Of a DNA stretch of 64,000 nucleotides, positions 16,810-25,769 are shown piece by piece. The stretch is from Cerasicoccus frondis (GTDB lineage Bacteria; Verrucomicrobiota; Verrucomicrobiia; Opitutales; Cerasicoccaceae): NCBI GenBank assembly GCA_031296915.1, contig JAVDPC010000005.1:124001-188000 (forward strand). The letters run 5' to 3'. The notes beneath the pieces were generated by a model. It saw nothing but the letters and a program-made list of their open reading frames with translations. It was not told the origin of the DNA and ran no database searches. Position numbers and translations under genes: made by a program. Numbering within the stretch: the stretch's first letter is position 1; the number at the start of each line of letters is the position of its first letter.

Positions 16810-17751
16810 TTAACTTTGACCAAAGAATTTACGGTCAAGTTGCTTTGCTGTCTCCGATTCGACATCGGAGGAGGGTTTGGGCTTCGCCCCTGTGGGGCGT
16901 TGCGTGTGTTGGCCGTTGCGCTTCTTGAGCGCGTCTGCCTTCTTTTGCTCCTTGGATTCGCGGACGGAATCACCCAACACCATGCCAACTGCTTCTTCAA
17001 AGATGGTGTCCTGGCTAACGTCTTGACCGGCAGCTTTGTAACCGGCAGACAACACATCGAACTTGGTTTTCAGGTCGTCACGTTTTGCGGTCTTATCCGA
17101 GTCTGGCACTTCGAGTGCTGAAACTTGGGAATCGAACCACGACTGCTGACCACTGCCCTGAATTGCCTTGATGGACTCACTTTGTTCACGGATGGTTTTT
17201 TGCTGGGATGCGATAATGGATTTCATCGCATTAAATCCCTTGATGATTCCTTCATCATATTCCTCGGGATCAAGGTCGGGGATGTCCGCCAGCGGATCAC
17301 TCTCGCTTGCTTCTTCCTCCTTGGGTTTGTCCGCACCCTGATTTACGTCCTTCTGTCGGGCCTCCAACAGTCCAACGATACGCTCAAGGGACTTAGCATC
17401 CTTGAATGAACGCGCCTCAGAGATAGACATGCCTGCCTTAATAGCGCGCTCAACGTGGGCGTCGGTAATATCCGATTCCTCCACCTTCTTGCCGTCAGGC
17501 TCGTCTTTGGTGTCGGTCTTGGGTTTGCCTTCGCCCTCGTCGTTATTCTCTTCTCCAGGGGAATCCTCCTCCTGGTTATCACCACCCGGAACGTCGTCAT
17601 CGGGGGTTAAAATTTCTTCCTCGGACTTCGGCTTATCGCCGCCCTTGTCCTCAGCGGGCTCAACCTTCAGGGAGTCCTCCACTGCCGCATTAATTTCGTT
17701 GGCGAGTTCGGGCTCTACCTTCGTGTCGGTTTCTTCGTTTTTTTCTGCCAT
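16810..17751 (-). CDS. Capsid scaffolding protein, 313 aa
   Basis: The N-terminal 90 residues are highly acidic and disordered (KSEEEILTPDDDVPGGD). A helical, Gln/Lys-rich centre follows (SIIASQQKTIREQSESIKAI, about 182-202), then a basic C terminus (KKADALKKRNGQHTQRP). This acidic-to-basic helical layout between portal and major capsid genes is the hallmark of podovirus scaffolds, whose basic C terminus binds the capsid. Assignment is by composition and position. Confidence 0.75.
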   Translation of the reverse strand: MAEKNEETDTKVEPELANEINAAVEDSLKVEPAEDKGGDKPKSEEEILTPDDDVPGGDNQEEDSPGEENNDEGEGKPKTDTKDEPDGKKVEESDITDAHVERAIKAGMSISEARSFKDAKSLERIVGLLEARQKDVNQGADKPKEEEASESDPLADIPDLDPEEYDEGIIKGFNAMKSIIASQQKTIREQSESIKAIQGSGQQSWFDSQVSALEVPDSDKTAKRDDLKTKFDVLSAGYKAAGQDVSQDTIFEEAVGMVLGDSVRESKEQKKADALKKRNGQHTQRPTGAKPKPSSDVESETAKQLDRKFFGQS

Positions 17752-17769
17752 GTTATGATGTGTGTTGAG

Positions 17770-18105
17770 TTAAGAAAAGGATGAGCGGTCATGAAGCCCA
17801 CGCACCTTAAGCGCTTTCTTCCGATGATTCGCATCACGGTAGATAGGGTTGCCATCGCCAGTAACTTCCGTGGGGACTCCCTTGCGAGCCAGTTCGCTAC
17901 GCAACTCCCCGGCCTGCTCGGAATTCACTCCGCTGGCCACGCATTCGAGCGGCCATCCCTTTGTCGGGGGAACGCCCACTCCCTCAGCGCCAAAGTCGCG
18001 CTTAGCTGGGCCTGCGTCCGTGTCGATGACCTGCGGAGCCTCGCCCATGTGATAGACGCGTTCGTGAATGATCCCATCCGGGTCTCTGTAGCAATATACT
18101 GGCAT
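17770..18105 (-). CDS. Small FmdB-like phage protein lacking zinc cysteines, 111 aa
   Basis: The start MPVYCYRDPDGII resembles the first strand of FmdB-type zinc ribbons, but the CxxC pairs are missing. A few phages carry similar degenerate proteins between portal and scaffold. The remainder is polar, with a helix (NSEQAGELRSELARKG) and a basic C terminus. It begins three bases after the portal gene's stop. Function unknown. Confidence 0.6.
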   Translation of the reverse strand: MPVYCYRDPDGIIHERVYHMGEAPQVIDTDAGPAKRDFGAEGVGVPPTKGWPLECVASGVNSEQAGELRSELARKGVPTEVTGDGNPIYRDANHRKKALKVRGLHDRSSFS

Positions 18106-18107
18106 GA

Positions 18108-19832
18108 TTAAATACTTCCGATTGTGGCCCCCTCAGCCTTTTGAACGTTACCTCCCATAAGTAAGCGGCTCATCACGTCATCCTTGCCGTGTCGAGTAGC
18201 GCCAGATCGGCTGATACGCTCGTAGGTGCGTTTTGTTTGTGCTGGAGAGACCTGGGGCTGAGGGTTGCCCTGAACGGGGTCTCCAGTTGTCACATTTTGA
18301 AAGACAACGATATCGTCCAGCTCTGGTATATTCCCCAAGCGACTCACCATTTCCACTAGGGATTGCATGTTGATCTGACCGCCCTGCTGTTGAATGTAAG
18401 GCATGAGTGGCAGAATATAATTCTGCAATGCCTCTGCCACTTTACGGAGCTTCGTAGTCGGCGAATCGTCCTGCATCGAATGCACGTCGATATCGAAGTT
18501 GTATTGAACGAAGTCACCTTCGCGGGTGTCGGCGCTCCACTTGCTGACTACCTTGATGCTTGTTCCAGGAACGTCTTTTTCGATGATACGCTCGCGTACT
18601 GGATCGGTCCATTCATACCACGCCAGCGCTTCAAAAATCTTCTTCACGAAGTCGATGACCTGTTCCTTCATGAAGGAAAGACGGGCGCCCGACGCCTCGG
18701 AAAGTAGCCGATCCTGACCAACGGTTTCCGATGACGCCGCCAGTCCGCCTAGACTGTCCAGGTTGCCCCCGAAGTAGTTAAAGAGATCACGTACTTGCAG
18801 GTAGAAAGCCAGCGTTGGCGCATCAATGCCACCAACTTGAATCTGCTCTGGTTTCTGGCCGTTGTAGCGAATGCCATCACCGTCATCGGCTCTCTTGAGG
18901 GCGTTGACATCATCATCGTTGCCACCCTGAAATGCGGCCACCGATTTCTTGCTGTCAGCCTGACGGCCCAACTTACGGAACAGTGAATTACCAAGCTCAT
19001 GTAAATCACGCCATAGTGCAACCGGCGGAAGCGGTAGAAGATTTCCAGGAACCTCCGAAAAACCGAGAGTGATATAGGGTCCGCATTCAGGGCCATCCCA
19101 GTCGATCACGCGGAGTAGCTTGCCAGTCTTGACGGTATAGGTGACAAGCTGGCCGGTCGATGGAATCCACACGTCGCGGAGCCAAACCTTTTCCTTGTAG
19201 AGATCGGCTCCCTCATCCGAGGAAATGCCTTCGGCACGAGGTTCGCCTTCGCTGCCTTGGACGGTGAAAGAGTCATGCTCCAGCTTCTTTCCAAAGATGC
19301 CTTCCACCTCATCAACCGGGAGCCAGTAGTCGTTTCCTTCAAACTGGATGGCTCCCGGCGACTTAGCGGTCATGTCGCAAAAGTAGTCATCGATCGACAC
19401 GAGATCGACATAGGGCTCACCATGATCATGCCCCAGGATCGCTGTGCCACTGGAAGCAATGCCGACCTTGACCACTGCGAAAGAGAACATGGCTTCCACC
19501 ACGGCGCGGCGCAAAGTAGCATCGAGTCCGATTTCCTTGGGCACCTGATTCAGCGCAACTTGCATGGAGCGTGCTTGCGGGCGCAACTGGCGGTTGGCCG
19601 CAGACACCATCACGCGTGGAGACCGGGCAATAAGTTGGCGGGTATAGATCGTCACTGCCAACTCAAGAAAGTTTGTTGGCACACGCTTCTCGGAGCCGTT
19701 CTCGGCATAGTGCATCCCCACATATTCGCGGATCGCCTCCACTCGATTACGACGCGGCTTATCCAATTGGCTAACACTCCAATCGACTGCCGTCTTTAGC
19801 TGCTCAAAGTTAATGCCAAGGTCTTTCACCAT
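18108..19832 (-). CDS. Portal protein, 574 aa
   Basis: Size, helical content and position between TerL and scaffold support a portal. Helix-rich N terminus (FLELAVTIYTRQLIARSPRV, about 60-80), a wing-like beta region (150-260), then GNSLFRKLGRQADSKKSVAA and the stem-like stretch with GARLSFMKEQVIDFVKKIFE, and a Gln/Pro-rich C-terminal tail. It forms the DNA channel at the capsid vertex and docks the terminase. The start overlaps the terminase stop by 7 bp. Confidence 0.8.
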   Translation of the reverse strand: MVKDLGINFEQLKTAVDWSVSQLDKPRRNRVEAIREYVGMHYAENGSEKRVPTNFLELAVTIYTRQLIARSPRVMVSAANRQLRPQARSMQVALNQVPKEIGLDATLRRAVVEAMFSFAVVKVGIASSGTAILGHDHGEPYVDLVSIDDYFCDMTAKSPGAIQFEGNDYWLPVDEVEGIFGKKLEHDSFTVQGSEGEPRAEGISSDEGADLYKEKVWLRDVWIPSTGQLVTYTVKTGKLLRVIDWDGPECGPYITLGFSEVPGNLLPLPPVALWRDLHELGNSLFRKLGRQADSKKSVAAFQGGNDDDVNALKRADDGDGIRYNGQKPEQIQVGGIDAPTLAFYLQVRDLFNYFGGNLDSLGGLAASSETVGQDRLLSEASGARLSFMKEQVIDFVKKIFEALAWYEWTDPVRERIIEKDVPGTSIKVVSKWSADTREGDFVQYNFDIDVHSMQDDSPTTKLRKVAEALQNYILPLMPYIQQQGGQINMQSLVEMVSRLGNIPELDDIVVFQNVTTGDPVQGNPQPQVSPAQTKRTYERISRSGATRHGKDDVMSRLLMGGNVQKAEGATIGSI

Positions 19833-21709
19833 CCTGCTCCTAGTTGGTCTTGTTTCTTAGCCGCTTCTTTGTCGGCCTTTTGCTTCATACGCCAGGCGAG
19901 TGACCCGACTGGAATTTCTTGTTCCTGTGCATCTGGTGTGTAGTGGCCACGAGCTTCCAAGCCCAAGCAGGCCAGTGCATCGGCAATCACTTCGTCGCCG
20001 TGGGCTGTTCGAGCGCCAGAGGGGTCTTGCGAATTCGCAGAGGCGCTATGCTCAATGGTGCCATCCGGTTTGCGAATGAACTGCATACACTCACGCATCC
20101 CCATCTCTGAGCGATTGATATAGCTGAACTTGGAAAGAGCCTCGCGGTAGTCTTCAAGAACGGCTTCACGCGCCTTGGGGTTCAGGTAGTATCCGGGCTC
20201 GCTCGTAATGTCCTGAGTAACCTTGGTTTCTGCACGACGGTAGTAAACATTGCCGTAGCCATTCTTGATGACTCGCTGTGTGTAAACCTTCCCAGTTGGC
20301 CCGCTGGCGTCCCAGGTCTTGAATGCCTTGTTGAAGAATTTCCCCAAAGCTATCGAGTAGCCTGCAAAGGGGTTGGGTCGAAGGTGCGGTGTCCTGAGCA
20401 CCGCAACCTTCTCCCCGGTATTTCGATCAACAACACAGGAAACGGAATTAGATGCGCCGGTCCCAGCGGAAACGTCAGTTCCCATAACGTATTCGCGGTC
20501 TTTGGGTGGACGGCCCTCGCTACTCAAAGTGTTCCAAAGCCACAGGTCTCCGCGTTCATCCTCAACAAAACGCTTTGGCTCCAAAGTCTCGTCATCATAC
20601 TCCAGGCGTCCCTTTAAAACTGGGCTCTCGCAATGACGCTTGATGTAGAGCTCAATAAACTCGTTATCAAAAAACTGATAGTCGGAGCCTAGAAAGTCGA
20701 TGTCCAGTTCCTGGGCGATTTCCATCTCCGATACACAACGGGCGCACTCGTTGTCATACCACGGCGAGCGGAGCTTCTTATCCAGACGGAAAGGATAATC
20801 CTCGGGATAGTTGTAAGTGCGCTTACCAACTTCGCCCTTGATGGCGACCTCTACACGTCCACGGAAGTTGTCCAGGAGCTTAAGGTTCCCTTGCTCGTCA
20901 GTCGTGTAGAGTCCCTTGTTTTTCTCGGGGTGCTTTGACCAGTGCAGGCGAATCTGACGAGCGGCAGTCTTGTGGACTACTTCGTAGAATCCATTATTGG
21001 CGCCCTGGGGGGTCGAGTTGAACCCACGACACTTGGTTGTATCACGCGTTGCCCGCAAAACACGGAAACCATCGTTCAGTTCAAATGCTGCATGCTCGTC
21101 AATGAACATGGCTGTCCGGCGGTCGCCTCGACCTGCATCGCCAGTAGTGGATTCACCGTCGATCACGCTCTTATTCTCAGCGTTCGCCAAGTGAAGCATC
21201 TTGCGATTCGGGTCTTTCCACCCCTGCCAACGCCCATCGGGCAACAGCCAACGCGGTTGATTCTCGTGAAGGAAATCGATCTTCCAGAAAAGGGACTTAG
21301 GATTTCCACGCTTATCCACGTAGTCCTCATTTCGGCTGATCAGCAAGAAGCTGAGATTTTCACGGAAGTGCCAGAACCACTCAAATACCGTAAGGCCAAT
21401 CCAGCTCGCGCCCATGTCACGGCTTTTGGGCATGGAGAAGTCCTCCCCACGCTCCACGCACTCAACGATACTCAACATCGCATCATCCTGAAATTCAGGA
21501 TACGTGATGAATGGCATCCGGCTTACTGGGCATCGCGGGTCATAGGTCCAGCAGAAGGCATTGACGTAGAACAGCAGATCCTCAGCGCACATCTGTTTGA
21601 TCTGTTTCGCCGCTGACGGGTCCGTGCTGGCCATCATCAAAAGATCGCGGCGGAACAGCAAATTCGCGTCCATCGACTTCGGGACCAGTCCGTAATGGGG
21701 GCACTTCAC
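19826..21709 (-). CDS. Terminase large subunit, 627 aa
   Basis: The N-terminal ATPase has a Walker A of the terminase type, PKSRDMGASW (about 94-103), and a Walker B MFIDEHA (201-207) with FNSTPQGANNGF as the coupling region. The C-terminal nuclease has acidic motifs GTDVSAGTG (about 417) and GDEVIADALACLG (about 577). GTG at 21709 is chosen as start because GGAGG lies 8 nt upstream; an ATG at 21673 lacks a site. It pumps DNA through the portal and cuts concatemers. The GTG overlaps the stop of a 32-aa gene (GTGA). Confidence 0.9.
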   Translation of the reverse strand: MKCPHYGLVPKSMDANLLFRRDLLMMASTDPSAAKQIKQMCAEDLLFYVNAFCWTYDPRCPVSRMPFITYPEFQDDAMLSIVECVERGEDFSMPKSRDMGASWIGLTVFEWFWHFRENLSFLLISRNEDYVDKRGNPKSLFWKIDFLHENQPRWLLPDGRWQGWKDPNRKMLHLANAENKSVIDGESTTGDAGRGDRRTAMFIDEHAAFELNDGFRVLRATRDTTKCRGFNSTPQGANNGFYEVVHKTAARQIRLHWSKHPEKNKGLYTTDEQGNLKLLDNFRGRVEVAIKGEVGKRTYNYPEDYPFRLDKKLRSPWYDNECARCVSEMEIAQELDIDFLGSDYQFFDNEFIELYIKRHCESPVLKGRLEYDDETLEPKRFVEDERGDLWLWNTLSSEGRPPKDREYVMGTDVSAGTGASNSVSCVVDRNTGEKVAVLRTPHLRPNPFAGYSIALGKFFNKAFKTWDASGPTGKVYTQRVIKNGYGNVYYRRAETKVTQDITSEPGYYLNPKAREAVLEDYREALSKFSYINRSEMGMRECMQFIRKPDGTIEHSASANSQDPSGARTAHGDEVIADALACLGLEARGHYTPDAQEQEIPVGSLAWRMKQKADKEAAKKQDQLGAGW

Positions 21710-21804
21710 TTGCGTGCCCTCCGGTTTTTGACGAACAGACGCTCGACCTTACGGAAGCCAAACAGGGTAATCACGATAGCAACGATCCAGTCAGGAAGCC
21801 TCAT
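21706..21804 (-). CDS. 32-residue single-span membrane microprotein between the terminase genes
   Basis: The frame ATG 21804 to TGA 21706-21708 encodes MRLPDWIVAIVITLFGF followed by a basic tail (RKVERLFVKNRRARK). Residues 5-17 form one short hydrophobic helix with a strongly positive C terminus. The start overlaps the upstream stop (TAATG, 21802-21806) and the stop overlaps the TerL start (GTGA), so it is translationally locked between the two terminase genes. The TerL ribosome site GGAGG lies inside it. It may be a real membrane protein or mainly a coupling leader. Confidence 0.6.
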   Translation of the reverse strand: MRLPDWIVAIVITLFGFRKVERLFVKNRRARK

Positions 21805-22217
21805 TAGTTTTGCCTCCGATCTATCACTGCATCAATAGCGCTGTCGCGAGCCGCACGGATGCGGTCGATAACGCCCACGATCTCGGCGCCGTCTTCCTCG
21901 CGCTTGTCATCGTCCTCGTTGAACGTTGAACGTGCCGGGATCAATTTAGCCCAGAGCTTTTCCATGAAGAAAAAGCGGGTCTCCATGCTCACGCGGCAAT
22001 CCTTAAGCAGCGTCCATGCAAATGGAGAGGGGCAGTTCTCTGGGCATGCCAACGGATTATCGATGTTGTTTGCTACCCAGCGGATGATCTCAGGCTCAGA
22101 GGCAGTACGCCCCGAAAGGCACGACGTGTCGAAGTGATCAAGGTCAGTAGCAGCACCCGCCGATTCCTGACTCTTGTCATCGGTATCATTGGTATCTACT
22201 TTGCCTTTACGACCCAT
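21804..22217 (-). CDS. Putative terminase small subunit, 137 aa
   Basis: The start MGRKGKVDTND at 22217 is preferred over frame starts at 22268 and 22319, since the operator-like motif at 22234-22256 lies just upstream. The N terminus is polar; the centre has EPEIIRWVANNIDNP and PSPFAWTLLKDCRVS, and the C terminus is helical and charged (AEIVGVIDRIRAARDSAID). No family was recognised, but size and position directly before TerL fit the DNA-recognising small subunit. It is the first gene of the late operon. Confidence 0.55.
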   Translation of the reverse strand: MGRKGKVDTNDTDDKSQESAGAATDLDHFDTSCLSGRTASEPEIIRWVANNIDNPLACPENCPSPFAWTLLKDCRVSMETRFFFMEKLWAKLIPARSTFNEDDDKREEDGAEIVGVIDRIRAARDSAIDAVIDRRQN

Positions 22218-22233
22218 TGCGCATTTACGTTGT

Positions 22234-22256
22234 GCAAATAATTTACCATTCGTCAA
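22234..22256 (-). promoter_or_regulatory. Operator-like motif, copy B, at the head of the late operon
   Basis: On the minus strand the 23 bp start TTGACGAATGG and continue TAAATTATTTGC. They match copy C at 18 or more positions by eye and end 16 bp before the start codon of the putative small terminase. Location fits control of late transcription. Confidence 0.6.
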
Positions 22257-22957
22257 TTGCCATTTCATGACTTTTTGACGCCCTCTGCATTGCAACAGAC
22301 GCCACCGAAAAGTAGGCACACGTCGGGCGGGGGGTAACTTAACTTCTGGTGAGCAGATTGACCGGGGGGCTTGGTAAAGATTCCGGCCATGCCTGGGAGT
22401 CCCGTTTCCTTTACCTCCCCCATGCCCTCAGGGCCTACCAGCGCTCCCTCAAGCCCTTGGGTGCACTGATCCCGCACAATACACGGTGTGCAAATACGCG
22501 TGTCCACAGAGGCAAATACAAGCGCAAGGAGGATTCAACCCTTGCACATAGGGAACCCTATGAGCCAAAGCGATCACAACATATCACAATAGCAACCTAA
22601 GATACATCATCAGAATTTCAAAATTATTTCGCCTCAAGCTGCCCCCGCCGAGATCGATGAGCAGTGCAAAAGTGCTGATGAGTGAGAGAGATAATCGCTG
22701 AGGTTGCACCAACGCATAAGTAGAGGAGAAAAGCGGCTGGACTATGGTCGAGAACCGGCTGAGCCATAATGGCGCACTGAAACGTTAGGAAAGTTAGTAA
22801 AAGTAGTATAGTAGTAATATGTTAGTATATGTTAGTAATATAAGTATATATACTTACCTAACCTCTGGGGTATCTCTGCAATCCTAGGGTGTTCTAATTA
22901 GCTACTACAGTACATACATGCCAACAAAACTAACAAAAATTCAAAAATAATTGAACC
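22257..22957. other. Gene-free interval with AT-rich repeats (possible origin or late promoter region)
   Basis: No convincing gene was found here; open frames at 22265-22507 and 22349-22600 lack protein-like composition. The part from about 22,780 to 22,950 is strongly AT-rich. It holds GTTAG-type repeats and a perfect palindrome (listed separately). No clear sigma-70 promoter or terminator was identified. Confidence 0.5.
22784..22856. repeat. GTTAG(T)AA iteron-like repeats with a perfect 16-bp palindrome
   Basis: GTTAGGAA (22784), GTTAGTAA (22793), GTTAGTAT (22821) and GTTAGTAA (22831) are followed by the perfect palindrome TAAGTATATATACTTA (22841-22856). The last two repeats are 10 bp apart, one helical turn. 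Reverse copies (CTAAC) follow at about 22,860 and 22,930. This resembles an initiator or regulator binding array in an AT-rich unwinding region. Confidence 0.45.
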
Positions 22958-23233
22958 CTAGCCCTCTGGGAGCCAATAGCCATCCTCAGTCACTGGTAGG
23001 ACATCTAAGCCATGACGAGTATCAAACCATCCGCGATTCTGATCAATGAAGCGCCATGCATCATCCGGAGAGTCGAAACGCTGAGCGTCCTGAGGATCAC
23101 ACACAGAGTAAAATCGCTCTTGGTTGAATCCCCAGGAATTACAAACAGAAGCTAGCCATCGATCTCGCCGCGACTTCCCCCCGTGATACCAGCCCTTAGA
23201 CGTTTGAATAATAAACTTTTGCATAGTATTCAT
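22958..23233 (-). CDS. Small phage protein rich in Trp/Asp, 91 aa
   Basis: The start MNTMQKFIIQTSKGWYHGG at 23233 (or MQKF at 23224) is preferred over a frame start at 23260. The sequence has FIDQNRGWFDTRHG and ends EDGYWLPEG, giving an aromatic, polar protein without membrane segments. It is divergent from the plus-strand block, with copy C of the operator-like motif between them. No family recognised. Confidence 0.55.
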   Translation of the reverse strand: MNTMQKFIIQTSKGWYHGGKSRRDRWLASVCNSWGFNQERFYSVCDPQDAQRFDSPDDAWRFIDQNRGWFDTRHGLDVLPVTEDGYWLPEG

Positions 23234-23310
23234 TTGAATACATAATGAGTGCCGAAGCAATCCACGAAGGGAATAGACAAGAGATTGAAAAATTGTCGAT
23301 GCGTTGAAAA

Positions 23311-23333
23311 TTTACGAATCGTAAATTATTTAC
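23311..23333 (+). promoter_or_regulatory. Operator-like motif, copy C (best palindrome)
   Basis: The core TTTACGAATCGTAAA is a palindrome around a central A, followed by TTATTTAC. TTGAAA lies just upstream and TATTTA within the copy at 17-bp spacing, so the motif may overlap a promoter for the plus-strand block. A related half site (ATTGTCGAT) lies at 23292-23300, and TTGACA follows at 23335. Confidence 0.6.
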
Positions 23334-23372
23334 GTTGACACAAGGCAGCCTATGTGCAACTATGGCAGCACA

Positions 23373-23771
23373 ATGAACACTCAAACCACACCTGACCTAC
23401 CGAAAGCAGAGGCTTTCTTTTACAAGCACGCAGGGTTCGGCTATGCACCCGCCCAAGAGACTGAGGAACAAGGCAAACTCCGTCACGCCCATGAGTTGGC
23501 CAACGCTGAGAACGCAGCCTTAGAGCATGAGCTTGATTTCAATTGGACTCAGGATGTTTGCGACTCCAGCGAATGGAGCGACGAAGCCCCGGCATGGGAG
23601 CAGTGGGTTTGCACATGCCGCGATGCACAGGGCAGAATCTTGGTTGCACTCGGCTGTATCGACTTTGGCCGTGATGGCGCACCATGGGGAGCCCCCTACA
23701 AGCGCGTAGTGGAAGCCGAGCTGGCCGTTGAGGCGCTTGAGGCATTGGCAGCAATCCAAAGCGAAGGCTAA
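23373..23771 (+). CDS. Small acidic phage protein, 132 aa
   Basis: The start MNTQTTPDLPKAEAFF is taken at 23373; an in-frame ATG at 23352 is possible. The protein is acidic and Ala/Glu/Trp-rich (DSSEWSDEAPAWEQWVCTC), with a C-terminal helix (VVEAELAVEALEALAAIQ). No family recognised. It is the first gene of the plus-strand block that runs to the serine recombinase. Confidence 0.6.
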   Translation: MNTQTTPDLPKAEAFFYKHAGFGYAPAQETEEQGKLRHAHELANAENAALEHELDFNWTQDVCDSSEWSDEAPAWEQWVCTCRDAQGRILVALGCIDFGRDGAPWGAPYKRVVEAELAVEALEALAAIQSEG

Positions 23772-23774
23772 CCC

Positions 23775-23951
23775 ATGAGCTACGGATTTATGACCTACGA
23801 CGAAGCCGTTACCGCCCCCGTGACCATGAGCCGCGAGAGCGCCATTGCCGAAATCCGCAAGCACAATGCCAGCATTGAGGAATTTCTAAGCGAAGTCGGC
23901 GACCGTCAAAGCTACTCGTCCGCCGACGTTCTTATCTGGCTGGGGTACTAA
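23775..23951 (+). CDS. Small phage protein, 58 aa
   Basis: ATG at 23775 follows the previous stop by three bases and the frame ends TAA at 23949. The product starts MSYGFMTYDEAVTAPVTM and has a helix (RESAIAEIRKHNASIEEFL) and a Trp-rich end (VLIWLGY). Tight spacing supports translation. Function unknown. Confidence 0.6.
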   Translation: MSYGFMTYDEAVTAPVTMSRESAIAEIRKHNASIEEFLSEVGDRQSYSSADVLIWLGY

Positions 23952-24029
23952 ATTTACGGGGCATGGCTCGCCGACACCGACGAGCCGCAGCGCGGCAACG
24001 CTGGCCCCTAACCGAAACGACACCATAAA

Positions 24030-25769
24030 ATGAAACTAGATCAATCAGAAATCCAAACCGGGGAAGCAACTTATTGCCCGGAGGATAACAAGCTAAGGCT
24101 CTACGTTGGTAGAGTCCCACGCGAAGAATACATTGCGCTTAAAGATGAGGGGTGGACTTCCACACCTAAGCAAGAGAGCGATTTCGTTGCGACATGGTCC
24201 ACCAGACGCGAAGACACCGCCTTAGCCTATGGCGAGGGAGTAATCGGAGACGAGGACCAAGAGCCCGCAGAACGCGCCGCAGATCGCGCCGAGCGTTTCG
24301 GAGGTTACTGCGATAAGCGGCTTGCCGAGGCTCACAACCATGCAGGCGCCTATGCTGGCCAGCCACTCGCCCACGGCTTCCAGAACGAAGCCAAAGCCCA
24401 ACGCGCCGCCAGAAGACACGACCGCCTAGCAGACCACGCCGTCAATGCATGGGACAAGGCCGAATATTGGCAGCACCGTACCGCCGGAGTAATTCGCCAT
24501 GCGCTCTATATCTCCTCCCCCGGCGTTCGCATGGGGAGAATCAAGCGCCTAGAAAGCGAACTGCGCGACGTAGAGCGCACGATTATTGAATGCCGCCAGC
24601 GTTGGCAAGCATGGGCAAAGGTGGGCGACGATATGCAAGCCGCGTTGAAAGCATCCAGCATTGGCAACGGCCTAGCTCGCTACCTACACCCACGCCCAGA
24701 AGAAGTGACGAATTCTTACATTCGTGAAAACGGTTCAAACCTCTACAGCCTGCTAACGATGGATAAGGACGGCTACGGCAAACCGATCACACCCGCCGAA
24801 GCTGTAGCAATCTACCAAGCCCGCCACCACAACCCAGACGCCGACGAATGGCACGACACCAGAACCGCCCGCCGGCATCGTCATTTGCAAAACCGCATTG
24901 CCTATGAAAACCAAATGTTGAAAGCCCAAGGCGGACGCCTGGAGCAATCCGACATTGAGCCCGGCGGTAAACTTGGCGGTAAGCTCATTTTGCGAGTCAA
25001 CAGAAGCAACGCCACCAAGCGCGTAACTTCCGTTGCTGTGATCGGTCCCAAGGTCGAAGGCTACACCTATAAGGCCCGGAACATCAAAGGCACTGAGTGG
25101 GCAGAATACCAAATTGACACCCAGCGCCTAGACCCTGCTGCCTACAAGGCCCCGACTGACGAAAGTAAAGCCGAGCTGGCCAAGGTCAAAAAAGCCATCA
25201 AAGCCGCCAAGGCGAAAGGTCCAAAGGCTTTGCAACTCATCAATCCGACCGACGCCGACGCCGAGCGCCTGCAAGCAGTTTGGAATACTGATCCGTTCTA
25301 CAAACGAGACAAGCCCGCTGAGGTCCACCGTATGACACAGGCCGAATATTCCGCACAAAGCAAAGGAACATATGCCGCTTGTGAATCCGTTTGCATCGAA
25401 GAAGGCGGGCAGAAAGACACAGGCCGCGCACTCCGCCCCAGCCCATACCGCAATCTTTGCAAAGTCCGCTGTCATCATCGCCATGTGATCATTTTGACCG
25501 ACAAGCCGCAAAAGCCACTTCCCCCGGAAGTGTTCACCAATCCCAAAGCCGAAGCCCGCGCATGGTGCAAAGAAAACCTTGAGCTATGCCACTTAGCAGT
25601 CATCGCCAAGCGCAACGAGTCCGAGCTTACCGACGAAACACTGAATGCATGGAACCAACTCAACCGCGCCAAGTGGGCAGAGTCGCGCATGTGGCGTCAT
25701 GCTGAAATCTCCGACGAGTTAGACATGCTTTTCCGCGAGGCTGGAACTTACCAAAAGGCAACCGCATGA
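24030..25769 (+). CDS. DUF3560 domain protein, 579 aa
   Basis: Residues about 85-190 match the DUF3560 pattern: DRAERFGGYCDKRLAEAHNH, then AGQPLAHGF and a paired Arg/His helix (ARRHDRLADHAVNAWDKAEYW). DUF3560 proteins are common on plasmids and phages and often accompany DNA methylation genes; their activity is unknown. A middle segment (about 300-350) looks beta-rich and nucleic-acid-binding-like. The C-terminal part has Cys-containing GTYAACESVC and NLCKVRCHHRH. It is coupled by ATGA to the methyltransferase gene, which suggests joint action. Confidence 0.75.
   Translation: MKLDQSEIQTGEATYCPEDNKLRLYVGRVPREEYIALKDEGWTSTPKQESDFVATWSTRREDTALAYGEGVIGDEDQEPAERAADRAERFGGYCDKRLAEAHNHAGAYAGQPLAHGFQNEAKAQRAARRHDRLADHAVNAWDKAEYWQHRTAGVIRHALYISSPGVRMGRIKRLESELRDVERTIIECRQRWQAWAKVGDDMQAALKASSIGNGLARYLHPRPEEVTNSYIRENGSNLYSLLTMDKDGYGKPITPAEAVAIYQARHHNPDADEWHDTRTARRHRHLQNRIAYENQMLKAQGGRLEQSDIEPGGKLGGKLILRVNRSNATKRVTSVAVIGPKVEGYTYKARNIKGTEWAEYQIDTQRLDPAAYKAPTDESKAELAKVKKAIKAAKAKGPKALQLINPTDADAERLQAVWNTDPFYKRDKPAEVHRMTQAEYSAQSKGTYAACESVCIEEGGQKDTGRALRPSPYRNLCKVRCHHRHVIILTDKPQKPLPPEVFTNPKAEARAWCKENLELCHLAVIAKRNESELTDETLNAWNQLNRAKWAESRMWRHAEISDELDMLFREAGTYQKATA

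Noticed and set aside
22265..22507. 80-aa minus-strand frame in the gene-free interval
   Set aside because: Pro/Gly/Cys-rich composition without domain pattern and no ribosome site.
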